A DNA stretch of 64,000 nt from Ophiura sarsii (GCA_035610835.1 CM069441.1:85910677-85974676); one strand, 5' to 3'; shown: positions 47,195 to 59,139, counted from the first letter of the stretch. A program made the numbers and translations. Notes: generated by a model from the letters alone, not told the origin.

Positions 47195-48060
47195 TGAAAA
47201 AACTACAACGCGCGAAGCGCGCAAAAAAATCCATTTTTATAAATGAAATGGTCCAGAAAACGTTCCTGAAGCCATCTTGTTTATGCTTGAATAATTAAAT
47301 ATTGTACACAATTTTACGCGCGAAAGGCGCAAAAATTACCAGTGTTTTAACTACAATGGTCATGAAAACGTTCCTGAAAGCATCTTGCCATGCTTGAATA
47401 ATTAACATTGAGACTAATACGTGCGAAGCGCGCCCAAATTTCCACTTTTTACTAAAATGGTCCAGAAAACGTTCCTAAAGCCATCTGGATATGATTGAAT
47501 AATGAAATATTGAACATAATTTTGCGCGAAGCGCGCAAAAAAAATCCAGTTTTTCTAACTAAAATGGTCCAGAAAAAGTTCCTGAAGCCATCTTGTTATT
47601 AATAATTAAATGCAAAAATTCCACTTTTTGAAACGAAAATGGTCCAGAAAACGTTCTTAAAGCCATTTTGTTATTGAATAATGAAATATTGAACATAATT
47701 ATGCGCGAAGCGCGCAAATATTTGCAGTTTTTCTAACTAAAATGGTCAGAAAAGTTCCTGAAGCCATCTTGTTATGCTTGAATAGTTAAATATTGAATGT
47801 CCAGTTTTTTAAATAAAATGGTCCAGAAAACTTTCCTAAAGCCATCTTGTTATGCTTGAATAATAAAACATTGAAACTAATATGTTTGAAGCGTGCAAAA
47901 AATCCCGGTTTTTCATCTAACCAATACGCGCAAAAATCTCCATTTTATTAAACTACAAATGGTTAACGTTGCTGAAACCATATTGTTATGCTTGAATAAT
48001 TAACATTGAAACTAATACGCGCGAAGCGCGCAAAAAAGTTTTTTAACTAATATTGGACTG
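47195..48060 (+). repeat. tandem array, unit about 100 bp with GCGCGAAGCGCGC
   Basis: Eight or so units carry AAATGGTCCAGAAAACGTTC, CTGAAGCCATCTTGTTATGC and the palindromic GCGCGAAGCGCGCAAAAA. The GC palindrome is kept in most units, or degraded to AAGCGTGC, while the rest drifts. Confidence 0.85.
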
Positions 48061-48189
48061 ACGCTATATTTTTTCAAACATCTTAAAATCTTAGTGATTT
48101 GCCAGATTTTGCTAGCTTTAAAAACATAAAGTGATGTTTAACATCACTGTTTGGTCCATAATATCAATATAATATCATAATCGACCATT

Positions 48190-48550
48190 TTAACGGATTT
48201 GTGTTGTCATTTTGAAAATGGTTTTCAAGGGGAAAGGGTTCATATAGGAGCATGTACGAATAACTGCCGCCCCCCCCCCCCCCCCCCCCCCCCACCCATC
48301 ACACACACACACCCACTGACTGTCAGAGGAGAGAAATACTTGACTTTGGTATATCAAATTGGTGTGTTTAATACCCGTTTTATACCAGTTGTCTTTTTTC
48401 GGAAAATTGTTTTGTGGGAAAAGGTCCATATAGGAGCATGCACGAATTATACCCCCCCCCCCCCCCCCCCCCCCCCCCCATACACACCGTCCTCACTGTC
48501 AGAGGTGAGAATACATGACTTTGGTCATATTAAATCTAAGGGGGTGTTGT
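48190..48550 (+). repeat. two-copy direct repeat with long poly-C tracts
   Basis: CATATAGGAGCATGYACGAA precedes a poly-C run of over 20 bases in both copies (near 48270 and 48453), followed by CACTGTCAGAGGTGAGA-type sequence. The proline/glycine-rich ORFs are translations of the runs. Confidence 0.85.
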
Positions 48551-49187
48551 GCACCTCTTAATTTATTATTGGACTGACAATGTATATTTTTGCAAAAATC
48601 TTAAAATCTTAGGGGGTCCCTCAAAAAGACCGGGGGGGGGGGGGGTTGCTTGTAAAGTATCCGTGATCTGGAAGTTGGTCTAATTAACTTGTAATGACTC
48701 CGAATGATTTATTATGCATTTTCTACTAATGAAATAAATTAGGCCACTGATAACAACAAGCGATGATTGGGATCAAACATTAATTAATATCATAGGCCTA
48801 TAATAGTATTGATGAAATCAAAATACAGAATTTAATATTAAATCCTTATTCCAAACATACATTAGCTATCAGCAGCCAGCAGATGACTCCAAGCATGACC
48901 TTGCATAGTGCTCTGGCGCGCGCGCGCGCGTGAGGTGTTGACAGTTCAGTCCCACATTGTTGATAAATGTGATGGTCCATATATGGAGTGTATCATTTAT
49001 GTATGATGTCATGTCGGTGACTGGCTCTTTACGCACCGTGGGTGGTTTAGTTCCAAAACTGTAGGACTACTCCACGAGTTCGGTTCTCGGGTTTGTCGGT
49101 TCTCGGATGGGGAGCATTTTTTCTAGTATTAGTATAGATAGAGTAGTCCTAAAGGTAGGACTAACTATACGCAGGTATACGGCTATT

Positions 49188-49311
49188 TCGAATAGTGCCC
49201 TCTTATGTGACCCGGTATATTGAAATTACATTGTTCGATTTAAGCTATACGCGTGCCGTGCAAAACGTGCACCGTATACCCGAATAGTACTCCTATGTGA
49301 ACTCAGCCTTA
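49188..49311. mobile_element. right end of a TIR element (inverted copy of 43527)
   Basis: TACTCCTATGTGAACTCAGC then CTTA is the inverted match of the end at 43527. Upstream are TATACGGCTATTTCG and GCTATACGCGTGCCG motifs. Confidence 0.55.
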
Positions 49312-49732
49312 GGGGAAATATAATAATGTCCCCAATCATCTTGTATACCTACAAGCAGCACAAAAATAGTCATTTTGGATATGTGTTGACACTGCCATGA
49401 GTAAATGTATAATTCTGCTTCGAAGAAACCCAGTATTCACTGACGCCGTTCCAAATATTGTAGCTATTGTTGAGCTGTTCTCCCAAAGCGATTATCTCAC
49501 ATGATCTATTTCATGTGCTTGCATCTAAGCAGTAGTTCATTGTACTTGTGGACAACAGAGTTGAGAGGAAAGAGGAAAATATCACAGGTGATGTTGATAG
49601 TCTATGCCTCCCGGGCGTGGCTTTTTCCTTAGACTCATTGATCTGACATGTCGTGTGAAAAAACATGGCACAGAATTAGATTGACAAAAGGCGCTGAAGG
49701 GGACTTACGAATGTGGGGAATCTTTTTGCGCA

Positions 49733-49820
49733 ATTTGAACGACTGCGCAATTTGAACGGCTGCGCAATTTGAATGGCTGCGCAATTTGAACGGCTGCGCA
49801 ATTTGAACGGCCGCGCAATT
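49733..49820. repeat. 17-bp minisatellite, five to six copies
   Basis: Unit GCGCAATTTGAACGGCT with single-base variants, ending immediately before the Ngaro RNase H fragment. Confidence 0.95.
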
Positions 49821-49829
49821 ATCCCCGAA

Positions 49830-50270
49830 CAATTTTGGAGGAAGGATTCCGATCTACAACTGTTTACTGACGCTAGTGGCGAAATTGGTTTCGGAGCGTT
49901 CTATCAGGGCGTATAGTTCCAAGGGAGGTGGACAAATTCTTTTGCTAACAACAAGCATTCTATTGGCTTGAAATTTTCTCTGTGGTAGTTTCCATTACCC
50001 TATGGGGAAATCTGTTAACCGGCAAACGCATCATTATCAGGTCTGAAAATGCAGCGACAGTATCCATCAATAATAAACAGACCTCAAAATGCACTTTGAT
50101 CATGGCATTAGTCAGATTTTTGTACTACAATGCCTAAAAACTAATGTCGCTGTCACTACAAAACACATCCCTGGGAAAGTTAACACTGTCGCGGACGCTT
50201 TATCCCGACTCCAGATGGTGCGTTTTCTGGAAGCAGCGCCGGACGCAGCCAAAATTGGAACACTAGTTCC
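49830..50270 (+). pseudogene. Ngaro/DIRS RNase H domain, decayed
   Basis: LQLFTDASGEIGFGAFYQGV carries the first catalytic Asp of a DIRS-type RNase H. A TAG replaces an expected Trp codon right after it (TGG to TAG). In shifted frames KRIIIRSENAATVSI follows, where the family usually has DN, so the Asp is changed to Glu. Then come HIPGKVNTVADALSRLQM and FLEAAPDAA, the conserved end of the domain. The upstream RT is absent or lost at the 17-bp minisatellite. This is the 5' part of the same dead element as the next two entries. Confidence 0.85.
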
Positions 50271-50289
50271 CGGCTTTCTGTGGAACCTT

Positions 50290-51180
50290 TAGAAACTTAA
50301 GCGCAGCGCCTACTACAATCATCTTTGGCAGCAAGCACTCTGGTAACTTATAAGAGGGGTTTCACATGTTTTGAGACATTTCGCTCAACATTAGGTTTTA
50401 TTCAGGAGTGACCTGCTCCAGTACAGCATTGTATTGCATTTATTGCACACTTATCAATTGAAGGCAAATCTCAATCATCCATTAACACATATGTAGGCCT
50501 ATCAGCCCTTTCTTATATTCATAAGCTAAACGGATGGTATAGATCCATTCAATTACTTTGTTATCTAGAAACTTAAAGAGAGTTCCAGGCGTACAGGTAG
50601 ACAGGTGGACAGCAGACGCCCAATATCTCTACCCATGCTTCGACAGCTATCACTAATAATATTCGTGGGAATTTGCAGGTCTACCTTTGAAGTGTGCTTA
50701 TTCAGAGCTGCATTCTTAATGACTTTCGGCTTCCTATAACTTTAAGGGTGGGAGAATTTACGGCAGCATCAATAAACGAGGATGTAATTATAAGTCGTAT
50801 TTTATCACTTGGGAATGTTTCTAATGCATGGCAATCCTGATCACATGATCATTGTAATTAGATTCTTAAAGACAGATCAATGTGGTAAATCTGTGACCTT
50901 ACACTTCGGAAATGAAACGGAGGCAAACCTGTGTTGGCTATGAGGAAATAATTGGATGTCAGACCCCTCAAGTGGCCCTTTATTCATTTATTCATTCATT
51001 TCTGTGGTGACCCCCTAACTAGGTACTAATGTGGTTGCATTCTGTCAACTATGGGTATTTCACCGGACACCGCTCCCACAGCTTCAGGACACATCCGCAG
51101 CCATTAGCGGCATTCCAATGGACATGATAAAAACATGGGTCGCTCGCCGGCAGTCATCAGCAGTAAAACTTTACATAAGG
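50290..51180 (+). pseudogene. Ngaro-like tyrosine recombinase region, decayed
   Basis: It reads YKRGFTCFETFRSTLGF, then APVQHCIAFIAHLSIEGKSQ and INTYVGLSALSYIHKLNGW, as expected for the helical core-binding domain of a tyrosine recombinase. Further on CWLC-like and GHIRSHLAAIPMDMIKTW-like phrases in several frames suggest the catalytic half, but stops and shifts are frequent. I could not place the R-H-R-Y residues individually. Confidence 0.65.
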
Positions 51181-51319
51181 CCCCACCGTGTCCTACCTTC
51201 TACATACTAAGCTTTCCCCATTGTTCTCTCTTTTTGCTCTTATTTATTTATTGCTCCTCCTGTTTTTCTCTCCCTCCCTTTGTTTTCCTTTGCTTCTGCT
51301 TTTGTTTATTTTTGCATTT

Positions 51320-51840
51320 GCTACAGGACCTGTCAGAACTTGGATTGTCGGCGACTACATTATATACTGGGCCGGACAATCCCAAACGCAACTGAACGGC
51401 GGACGGTTTTTGGGAGCGGCGACCCAGGTGCTCGCATTGCGGGAATCGCAGGCCGACTTTGTATGTCCCTGACAATCAAAACACCATTCCCTACAACCTT
51501 AATCCTGCATTTGGGTACAAATGACATATGTGCATAACAAATTCATGACATTCGTCAGCGCGACGAGCTTACGCTATCCGCCGTTTGCAACTTAATTCCA
51601 TCTACCCGCAAAATCTGGTCTATGATCTTTCCCCGTCGTTATTATGATGCCGAGAAGACAAGGGGAGCAGGTGTGGCTTGCGCGCAGTATCAATACACAT
51701 GCCGCTCGTGTTGCAAGGCAAATGACGAATACTTATGGGATTAACCATGCCAGTGTGTTCCCAGTTAGCTCACGCCATCTGTTTAGGTAAGATAGGTTAC
51801 ATCCTTCAAAGCGACTTTTTCAAGCGGCAACCCTGATGAA
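51320..51840 (+). pseudogene. Ngaro-like SGNH-hydrolase domain, decayed
   Basis: RTWIVGDYIIYWAGQ is block I with the nucleophile Ser of GDS changed to Tyr. LILHLGTNDICA gives an intact block III (GTND) in another frame. DRLHPSKRLFQ (Asp 51791, His 51800) keeps the DxxH of block V, just after a TAA. The three blocks are in the usual order and spacing. The domain supports the Ngaro assignment and links it to the element at 9381. Confidence 0.8.
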
Positions 51841-53279
51841 TTTGTGTATCCAAACCTAGACGTTCCAACTTATTTAAATCAATTCTACAAGGTACTTTCC
51901 ATCTCAACACAAAGCAGTTATTGTCAGTAAACAACAACTTTAACTGTTCTTATAATACACTCATCTGTGGTTGAGTTTTAAAGCATCTATTATGTAATTA
52001 TTTAATATCCAGTACGTTTCATTTTCCTCCCTTTTATTTATTTATTTTCTTTAAAAAGGGGGACGGCAATTATCAAGCCTTCATAGACAACTTGTGTGCG
52101 GTAATTTCATGATTCAATGAATTCATGCATGCATTGAATTAATATCCATTTTCATAAATTAAAGGTCAGACAAATTTTATTTCAGGTACATCATTCTGTA
52201 AATTATGACAGCGAATTGATTAAACTCAATGAGGGCCTTTCTAGGTTAAAGGGTCGTATGGTAGCTTCACTAGAACCACAATTAATTTGTTGATCAGAAT
52301 TCATAGGGTTGTAGGTAGTTCACTACAAAATGTATAGATCCTGAAACACCAATAACATTAGCAAGCGATCAAGGTTTACTGGAAGTTATATCTATAGGAA
52401 TAAATTCAACTAATTTAGTCATCTTTCTGAGTATCCCTCTAAAGAATGGGGTTCAGGCAGTTCACTTTATCCATAGTTTAATTGGTGATTTCCTAATATG
52501 TGTTTTAATTTGTTTTACTGAATGGTAGGAATAAAACCAGCTAATGTAGTCATCTTTCTGAATATCCCTCTAAAGGGTGGGGTTTAGGCAGTTTGCTTTA
52601 TCCATAGTTAAATTGATGATTTCCTAATTGTGTCTGAGAGATCAATGTCATAATGTTTCAGGATTTGGAAGGAAGGTGCTAGTCTACTGTCTATCTAATA
52701 ATGTGGATAATAGTTTCCTTTACACTTATATCAACAATTATTTAATTACGCATCTTGACTTGTATTAAGATTGTATTTAAGTTGCCAGTATCAAATGTAT
52801 CAATGTTTGGTAATTAATTAATGCAATGTTACAAGAGTTGAATAAACCTCTTGTGAATGAGCCATCGAGCCATATACCATTTCCTGTGTGTTTTGTTTTC
52901 TATGCTATGAGGAAGTAATACGAAATGCTTACGCATGTACTAACTACTAGCCGAAATCATAGAGCTTAATTTGCAATATTCCATGTAGGATTTTAGAATG
53001 TTTAATTTCGATGTAGATGCTTTCGAACGTGAGAAGCGGGACAAAAACTTGATGGTTTTGATTGTATGTATGATGTTGTGGTGAATAAACTGAAACTGAC
53101 ACAGAAACTGCTCTTAAAATTGTTCTTTTGAATTCTGCCAGAGTCCAATTCTATATCATCGGATGTTTGTTTAACCACATCGAAAAGCGAAACATTTCGA
53201 ATAACACTGGGACCAAAAGAAGTCAATATTTCAATTACCAATCATCAAAAGTGTTGGTATTACAAGTAATTAATTTCAG
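51841..53279. other. probable 3' part of the Ngaro copy, then unassigned DNA
   Basis: No ORF is recognisable. A direct repeat of about 100 bp lies at 52397-52495 and 52530-52628 (TTTAGTCATCTTTCTGA, ATCCCTCTAAAG, CTTTATCCATAGTT). Confidence 0.4.
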
Positions 53280-53823
53280 GTGGCGAGGCGGCACAACAGG
53301 TTAAAGCGCTCATACATAACTGCTGTGCCGTTGTTCACTTGGTGGATTCGTTTGAGTTCGGGTGTTTGTTGATTTCAATTGACACGCGAATTGCGGCGAT
53401 TTCCATACAACCTTGCCCCCATGCCTCCTTCAGACCGTACAGATTGAAGTAGGCATGATCAGCGCATCGTGATTCGGAAGTCACGTAGAAATGATGGTCC
53501 CGTGTATCGGAAGAGCTATACCCGAGCACGTTCAAAATGTCACAGATTCCTTTGTAAAGAGTAGGGGATCATCCCGGGTCTGTATTTGTACGCTCATAAT
53601 TTGTATCGCAGTGCGACGTTGACCCAAGCGAGATTGGAGAGCTGTTAAAAAGGGTGATATTACAATCTAAGTGCTGATACTATGTGCACCTAGCCAGTAG
53701 CCACGTATATGGAGCGGAATGATTCTGACGATTACCATACCAATCATCAAGATTTCCTAATGAAAGTGAAATATTGGCAATAGCGCTTTGAGAACTTGTT
53801 GTAAGGCTCTTTATAAGTACTAT

Positions 53824-53863
<40 letters not shown>

Positions 53864-53865
53864 TT
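53280..53865 (+). repeat. SINE-like element with ATT tail
   Basis: GGTGGCGAGGCGGCACAACA then GGTTAAAGCGCTC resembles a tRNA-type A box, and GGATTCGTTTGAGTTC a weak B box about 65 bp later. The 3' part (GATATTACAATCTAAGTGCTG, then AGCGCTTTGAG and CTCTTTATAAGTACTATG plus ATT repeats) matches the piece at 18148. Confidence 0.55.
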
Positions 53866-55943
53866 ATATTTCATTATACGCCCGTACACAATTCCAATTT
53901 TTTTTTTAAATGTGATATTAAAATTAATACATTATTTTCTGATAAATGGAGCTCTCAATTTATAATTCACAAACACTGACCATGTAGGTCAGATTATGAG
54001 TGAAGCGTTCTATTTCTTAATACTGTTAATATAACCACTTGAGATGGGTGCACCAGCCATAGTTTGATATTTAGAGACAATACTCGTCACTACAAAAGAT
54101 ATCGTACCTAATTTGAGCTTGTTTACAAATTTCAATGCAAGTTGTGAAAGTGCACGACTCTGATCCATCGATCGATCGATGTGTTTCTATATATTCGAGG
54201 TGATCAACAGGTGACCCACAACACTTCCACGAATACACTACGGAAAGTTTAAAGCATGTTAGGTCAATGTAATCGGTTACCACTCGCAACTTGCATTATT
54301 TAACAAAGGATTCCAATAATGCAGAGATAAACAAGAAAAATGTCACCGATTATGTTTTATTTCAACAAAGCAACGACCACGTTAGGAATGTAAAATCCCA
54401 TCTTGTTTTCAGACCCCCACCCCGACTTGTAGCTTTGTAGATTTGGATCTGGCTGTATACTTTCTCTATATACAAGGTCTATTCCTTGCCTTTGAAGAAG
54501 AGTTTTATGGCCTAATAACTCACAGCATTAACTATAAATGAAAGTTGTCATGACTTTCAACAATGGTAGGAAAAGAAATCTTCTTCTTCCCACGAAGCCA
54601 CTGAACACATACTAATACTATTGTCTGGATAATACATCTTGGATTGCATTTGTACCAATAAAAATGTAAATAAATTAACGTGTATGAGGTCCATTGCGAT
54701 AACCATACTCTCGCATAAATTGCCCTCGTTCAAAAAGACAGGCAGTCGTTAGTAAGATTCATGGTGAAATTATTATAACAAAATTATAGTTAGATAAAGT
54801 CATTACCCGTAAATGAAGGCATACACAATTAATTTACCTTAATTGATTAAGAGGGTTCATTGCCAATAATACCAGGTATGGTCAACCTTGACAAACTTGT
54901 TCCTGTTAGATATAAAATGTAATAAATAACGGTATTGATTTCGCGTAAGTACAAATGTGCTATGATTTCGGGTAATCATATAACTAAGTTAGCTTTTTTA
55001 TCATGAAATAAAAAAAATACCATTAAAATAAACATATTGTTGCTTTTCCAGTAGAACTGGAAGGCTTAGCATTAATTGATGATTATTTGCTGTACATGGT
55101 ATTAAAACTGCACAGTGTTTATATTCTGTTTCCTCTTTTTTATTATGCATACGAAATCCGTGAATCAAACTATATTTAGAAAATGCGTCGTTTCCAGTTC
55201 AAAAATCCTATTAAACTCAGTTACTAATCAAACCAAACAACTGTATTCTTTTCCTACATGTCACAATGGTAATATGCTTGTGTTGCGTACGGCACGGGAG
55301 GTCCCTTGTTCAAATCCCGGTTTGGTCATTTTCCAGGTTCGGGTACGCTGAAATAATGAATGAATTCAATTTATGCACTAAAAATCCGGAATTCTGATTT
55401 TCAAAAAGATCAAAGATCGTTTTGAATCTGGCCAAATAATCCATCCTTTGAAGGAACGTTCCATACACAGAGAGAAATTCCTATATATATTGTATTTTGC
55501 AAATCGCAATCTGTTTCGAAAAGAGTAAAGTGATATGCCTGACTTTCCTAATCACTTCTGATACAATGTAGTCAGATGGAATATATGAGAACATTGTCAA
55601 AAAAAAGAATCAAATCATAATTAATCTTCATTTATGCCATCATTATGTTGTCTTCCGCAGGAAATAAACCCGTAAGAAACTATTTCAAAAATCAATTGCA
55701 GCTTTATTTTATATTTTATGTTATGATTTTAGAAAATGTTAGATACACTTCTCGAAATGTATGATATACCCTCATCTTTGCATTCGTGGATAGCACTCTA
55801 GAGCCATGCGGCGCCCAAGGGCTTGTGCACTCATGCAAGGCCTCAAGCAATTATCAACGTACGGAGGCACTGTAGCTCATAAAGTATTCTTAATTACCAA
55901 TACCAATACCATAAACAGACATAATTGTCATTGCATTAGAACA
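53866..55943. other. no recognised gene; upstream of receptor gene 4
   Basis: AT-rich. A weak B-box-like GTTCAAATCCCGG sits at about 55308. The promoter of the receptor at 55944 should be near the right end but is not evident. Confidence 0.4.
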
Positions 55944-56237
55944 ATGGCAAGTATCACTGATACTAGTGATCAACGTAAGATATACTTCGCCAAGCGATTG
56001 ATTTATTTCCTTACCCTAGTATGTATTTTGAGAATATCGAGTGGTCAAAATATGTCAAAAATACTTGAAGGTGATGGAGAAAGGATTCCCTTGTACCTAG
56101 GAGGATATTTCCCTTTAGGTGGAGGATGGGATGGTAGTGGTAACATTGTTTCCGCTGAGATGGCTCTCGATCATATCAACAACAATCCGAATATCTTGGA
56201 GGATTACGAGTTACGTATGGTGTGGAATGATACCCAA
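55944..56237 (+). CDS. GABA-B-like receptor, first coding exon (gene 4)
   Basis: The exon has 98 codons and ends phase 0 at CAA|GTAAGT. Residues 11-35 form the signal peptide (KRLIYFLTLVCILRISSGQ). After a short linker the lobe 1 start reads RIPLYLGGYFPLGGGWDGSG, ALDHINNNPNIL, YELRMVWNDTQ. An in-frame ATG at 55806 would add 46 residues (MRRPRACALMQG), but the ATG at 55944 is preferred because it gives the same MA.I start and signal-peptide placement as the paralogues. With exon 2 at 59881 it is the only copy here that looks continuous. The mature block is closest to gene 1 (2454-2831). Confidence 0.85.
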
Positions 56238-57628
56238 GTAAGTTTGCTATTGCTTCTCGCTGACAATACCGTGATACGTGATGATGTGTTAAATTTATAT
56301 TTCACTGAAATGAATGATTTTATAATTTTGTGATGCATAATTGGATACAATCATGATGGCTTGTACAAATCAACATACGTTTGCGATAAGTCAAAAACCC
56401 ATCCATTACACTTTCCATTATCATAACTAATCAAACTATGAATGCCATATTAATCAGGTACTTTTCAGGTTTGGTTAGTAGAAATTAAATTTTCTAAATT
56501 TAGCGCAAATATTAACATTCTGATGCATACAAGATTCCTGTTCGTGAAAAATTAATTAATTTACCATTAAATTAAAGATACATCCTTGTACATTTTTATA
56601 ATGGATGATCCATACAATATGATTCAGAATTAACACTTGCCATGCGGCTACATGTCCCATGTCCAAAAATTTCACAAAATGTTTCAAAAATGATATCACC
56701 ATATTTGGAATCGCCATGAGAACAGCATTGAAACAGGTAAATACATACCTAGTGGTGGCTCAGTAATTCTTGAGATAAGACTTTGAAGGTTGGGAAATGT
56801 TTCTGAAAAATCAGTCTTGATATGGTTAAAACTAATAGCCGCGTCGAAAGTGTTAATAGGGTGATTTAATTTGGTCATGTAACGAAATTGTATGCATTAT
56901 ATTGTATTATATACCGTATGTACAAAATATGATACAGGAATACTGTGATGATTCGCAATTTACAGTTTTTGGCATTGGTACATGATTATAAATATTCAAG
57001 GACGACGTGTTGAAATAACGTTCGATGTAAGTTAGTTTTTCTATTATGATATTTGAGTATAACATGTTGAAAAAAGAAATAATAAAGGTTACTATAATAC
57101 ATGATGATTGTTGAAGTGATAATAACATGATGTATATACTTCAATTACCAGTCTCCTTGAGCTTTAATTACCAATTTCCTCTCGCCAATCTATTTAGGCA
57201 ACATTTACCAGTTTCTTTGGACTAAAATGTAAATTATATAAGGTGCCTGACTTCGATGTTACATACAGCTGAAAAGAAATTATTTTTGGTACGTTTGGAT
57301 CAATATTCAAAGTGAAATTAAACGAATCGCCCATATAATTGGTGACGTCTTATAAAACTTTACCTTTAGGCGACGAAAAAAACCCACCGATGCGACCGAT
57401 CCCAATTTGTCACAAAATCGTGTGAATGTTTCGCAATTTTTGTTTGAATTTTTGTAATTTTCCGAGTCAAAAGCATGAAATTGTGGAATTTAAAACAACC
57501 GATATGCGGTTTCCCTACGGCATTATCGGCATAGTCACTACCTCCCTCACCGACTACTTTGTGATGTCATCTGATGCAGATCTCATTTGGTTATTCAAAT
57601 GTTTACGCTTTTAACTAATTCATAATAC

Positions 57629-57958
57629 ATATCGTCAGCTTAATAAAATAATTGCCTAAGTCATTTTTTTACCAATTTGAGATTTTTGCCTAAATTAACT
57701 CATTACCAGTTACCCGCTTTACTCATGTGCTATCAAATCAAAAGGATAATTGCCTAAGTCAGCATGTGACTTTGGCAGATATATTTGATTGTCTTAGTCA
57801 AACAGTGTGACTTCGGTAATTTGCGTAAATTCCAACATGGTCAGCCTTAGGGCAGAACACGCTTCAGTAAAACTATCACAACAAATGAAGTTATTGCATC
57901 GATAGAAGATAAGTTATGAAAAGTGTCTTAGGCAATTATTTTATTAAGCTGACGATAT
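57629..57958. mobile_element. 330-bp MITE with perfect 32-bp inverted ends
   Basis: ATATCGTCAGCTTAATAAAA at 57629 and its inverted copy ending at 57958 are identical over 32 bp. Part of the terminal motif (ATTGCCTAAGTCA) recurs inside at 57750. It abuts the SINE at 57960, whose first bases are missing. Confidence 0.85.
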
Positions 57959-57959
57959 A

Positions 57960-58285
57960 TAGCTCAGTGGTTGGAGCGTTCGATTGGTGTTCGAAAGGTC
58001 ACGGGTTCGAGTCCCGCACCGGCTCATGTCCGTGTTTTTTTAAGTTGGGATATGAGTCGAGGCTTGTTATGTGTGTTCCCTGTTGAATCGCTTATGCGAT
58101 CCTCGTTATGATGGTATGTGATGGGAACCTTCTCATCTTCGGATATGATGTTTATATGTATTTATAATGTTAGGGTTGTGGGTACACATCTTTAATGATC
58201 TAATATACCGTGTGTTATTGTATTGTTTGTCAATTAGAATCCTTGACAGCTCTATATCAATACAAGTTCAAATAAAGTCCACCAA
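57960..58285 (+). repeat. tRNA-derived SINE, copy 1
   Basis: The head folds as a tRNA: D arm GCTC/GAGC, anticodon stem TTCGA/TCGAA with loop TTGGTGT, T arm CGGG TTCGAGT CCCG. The 5' acceptor strand is replaced by the end of the MITE. The body (GATATGAGTCGAGGCTTGTT) is shared with copy 2, and it probably ends near CAAATAAAGTCC at 58280. Confidence 0.75.
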
Positions 58286-58354
58286 AATGGTATACAAAAT
58301 AAACTGATCTTTTATCCTTTAGAACAATGTACATCTAAAATTGTTCGTTGTAGA

Positions 58355-58867
58355 TTGATTACTGATATTTATGTCAAACCAATTTGCCAAATTTTCTGGA
58401 AAAGAAAGTTTCCAAATTATAATTTTATATGGGAGACCATTTGGAAAAACGTACCGTCCCACGCCAATGAAGCAAGGCTTATAACTTTAAACTGGAAAAT
58501 CTTAAGTAATATATATCCTACAAATATTCTTTTAGAAAAAATGGGAATAGCAAGGAGCAATATGTGTGAAAAATGCAACGAGAAAGATTATTTAGAACTG
58601 TTACACTTCTTTTTTAACTGCATTTTAATTAAAATATGGTCAGAAATAAACAAAATGGTTACTGGAGAAACAGGAAAAAATGTTAATATATCTCTTACTG
58701 ATGCCATGTTTGGGTTTTGTAAAGGAAACGATAACGAAAATAAGTATATGAATAGACTAATTGTAATTGCAAAGCTTTGCATAAGTAAATACAAATATGG
58801 AAAACACCCAAATTTGATATTTTTATTTGAAAAAGAATTGAATATAAGAAAATGGTTAAAGTTATAA
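58355..58867 (+). mobile_element. L1/Tx1-like LINE, C-terminal end of ORF2
   Basis: An open frame of 170 codons reads WETIWKNVPSHANEARLITL, KILSNIYPTNILLEKMGIA, then MCEKCNEKDYLELLHFFFNC. The NIYPTN phrase and the CxxC...HxxxxC zinc-knuckle-like motif are typical of the C-terminal end of L1/Tx1-clade ORF2. The RT domain is missing (5' truncation) and the frame ends normally at TAA. It lies in the sense orientation inside intron 1 of receptor gene 4. Confidence 0.8.
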
Positions 58868-59055
58868 AGGCTTACAATATTGTGTGTTAAATGGTTAGAT
58901 TATGAAATGTAGTAGAACATAAAGAAATATTTAACGTGATTTTTGTATACGTAATATGCCATAACATGATATGTTTTTTAAAGAATTATGTTAGATATGT
59001 TTGTTTTGTTGTTTCGATATATTTCCATGGTACTATCATTATGAAGACACAAACT

Positions 59056-59139
59056 ATATCGTCGCTGTTCTGACATACCGGCACATCACAACAGAAATAA
59101 GTAAAGAGATGTGCCGGTATGTCAGAACAGCGACGATAT
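59056..59139. repeat. perfect 32-bp hairpin with 20-nt loop
   Basis: Arms 59056-59087 and 59108-59139 (ATATCGTCGCTGTTCTGACA...) are exact reverse complements. The size is that of a small MITE or a microRNA-like precursor; the perfect pairing favours a recently moved element. Confidence 0.85.

Noticed and set aside
53002..53241. Cys-loop channel ectodomain exon suggested by EILTSFGPSVIRNVS
   Set aside because: Similarity stops after a few residues; no Cys-loop, no splice sites in phase and no neighbouring exons.
55806..55943. N-terminal extension of receptor gene 4 from the ATG at 55806
   Set aside because: Would place 46 non-signal residues before the signal peptide; the paralogues start at the equivalent of 55944.
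56696..56878. Antisense gene in intron 1 of receptor gene 4
   Set aside because: Protein-like over 40 residues with a possible donor (GTATGT), but no acceptor, family or second exon; left as unassigned.
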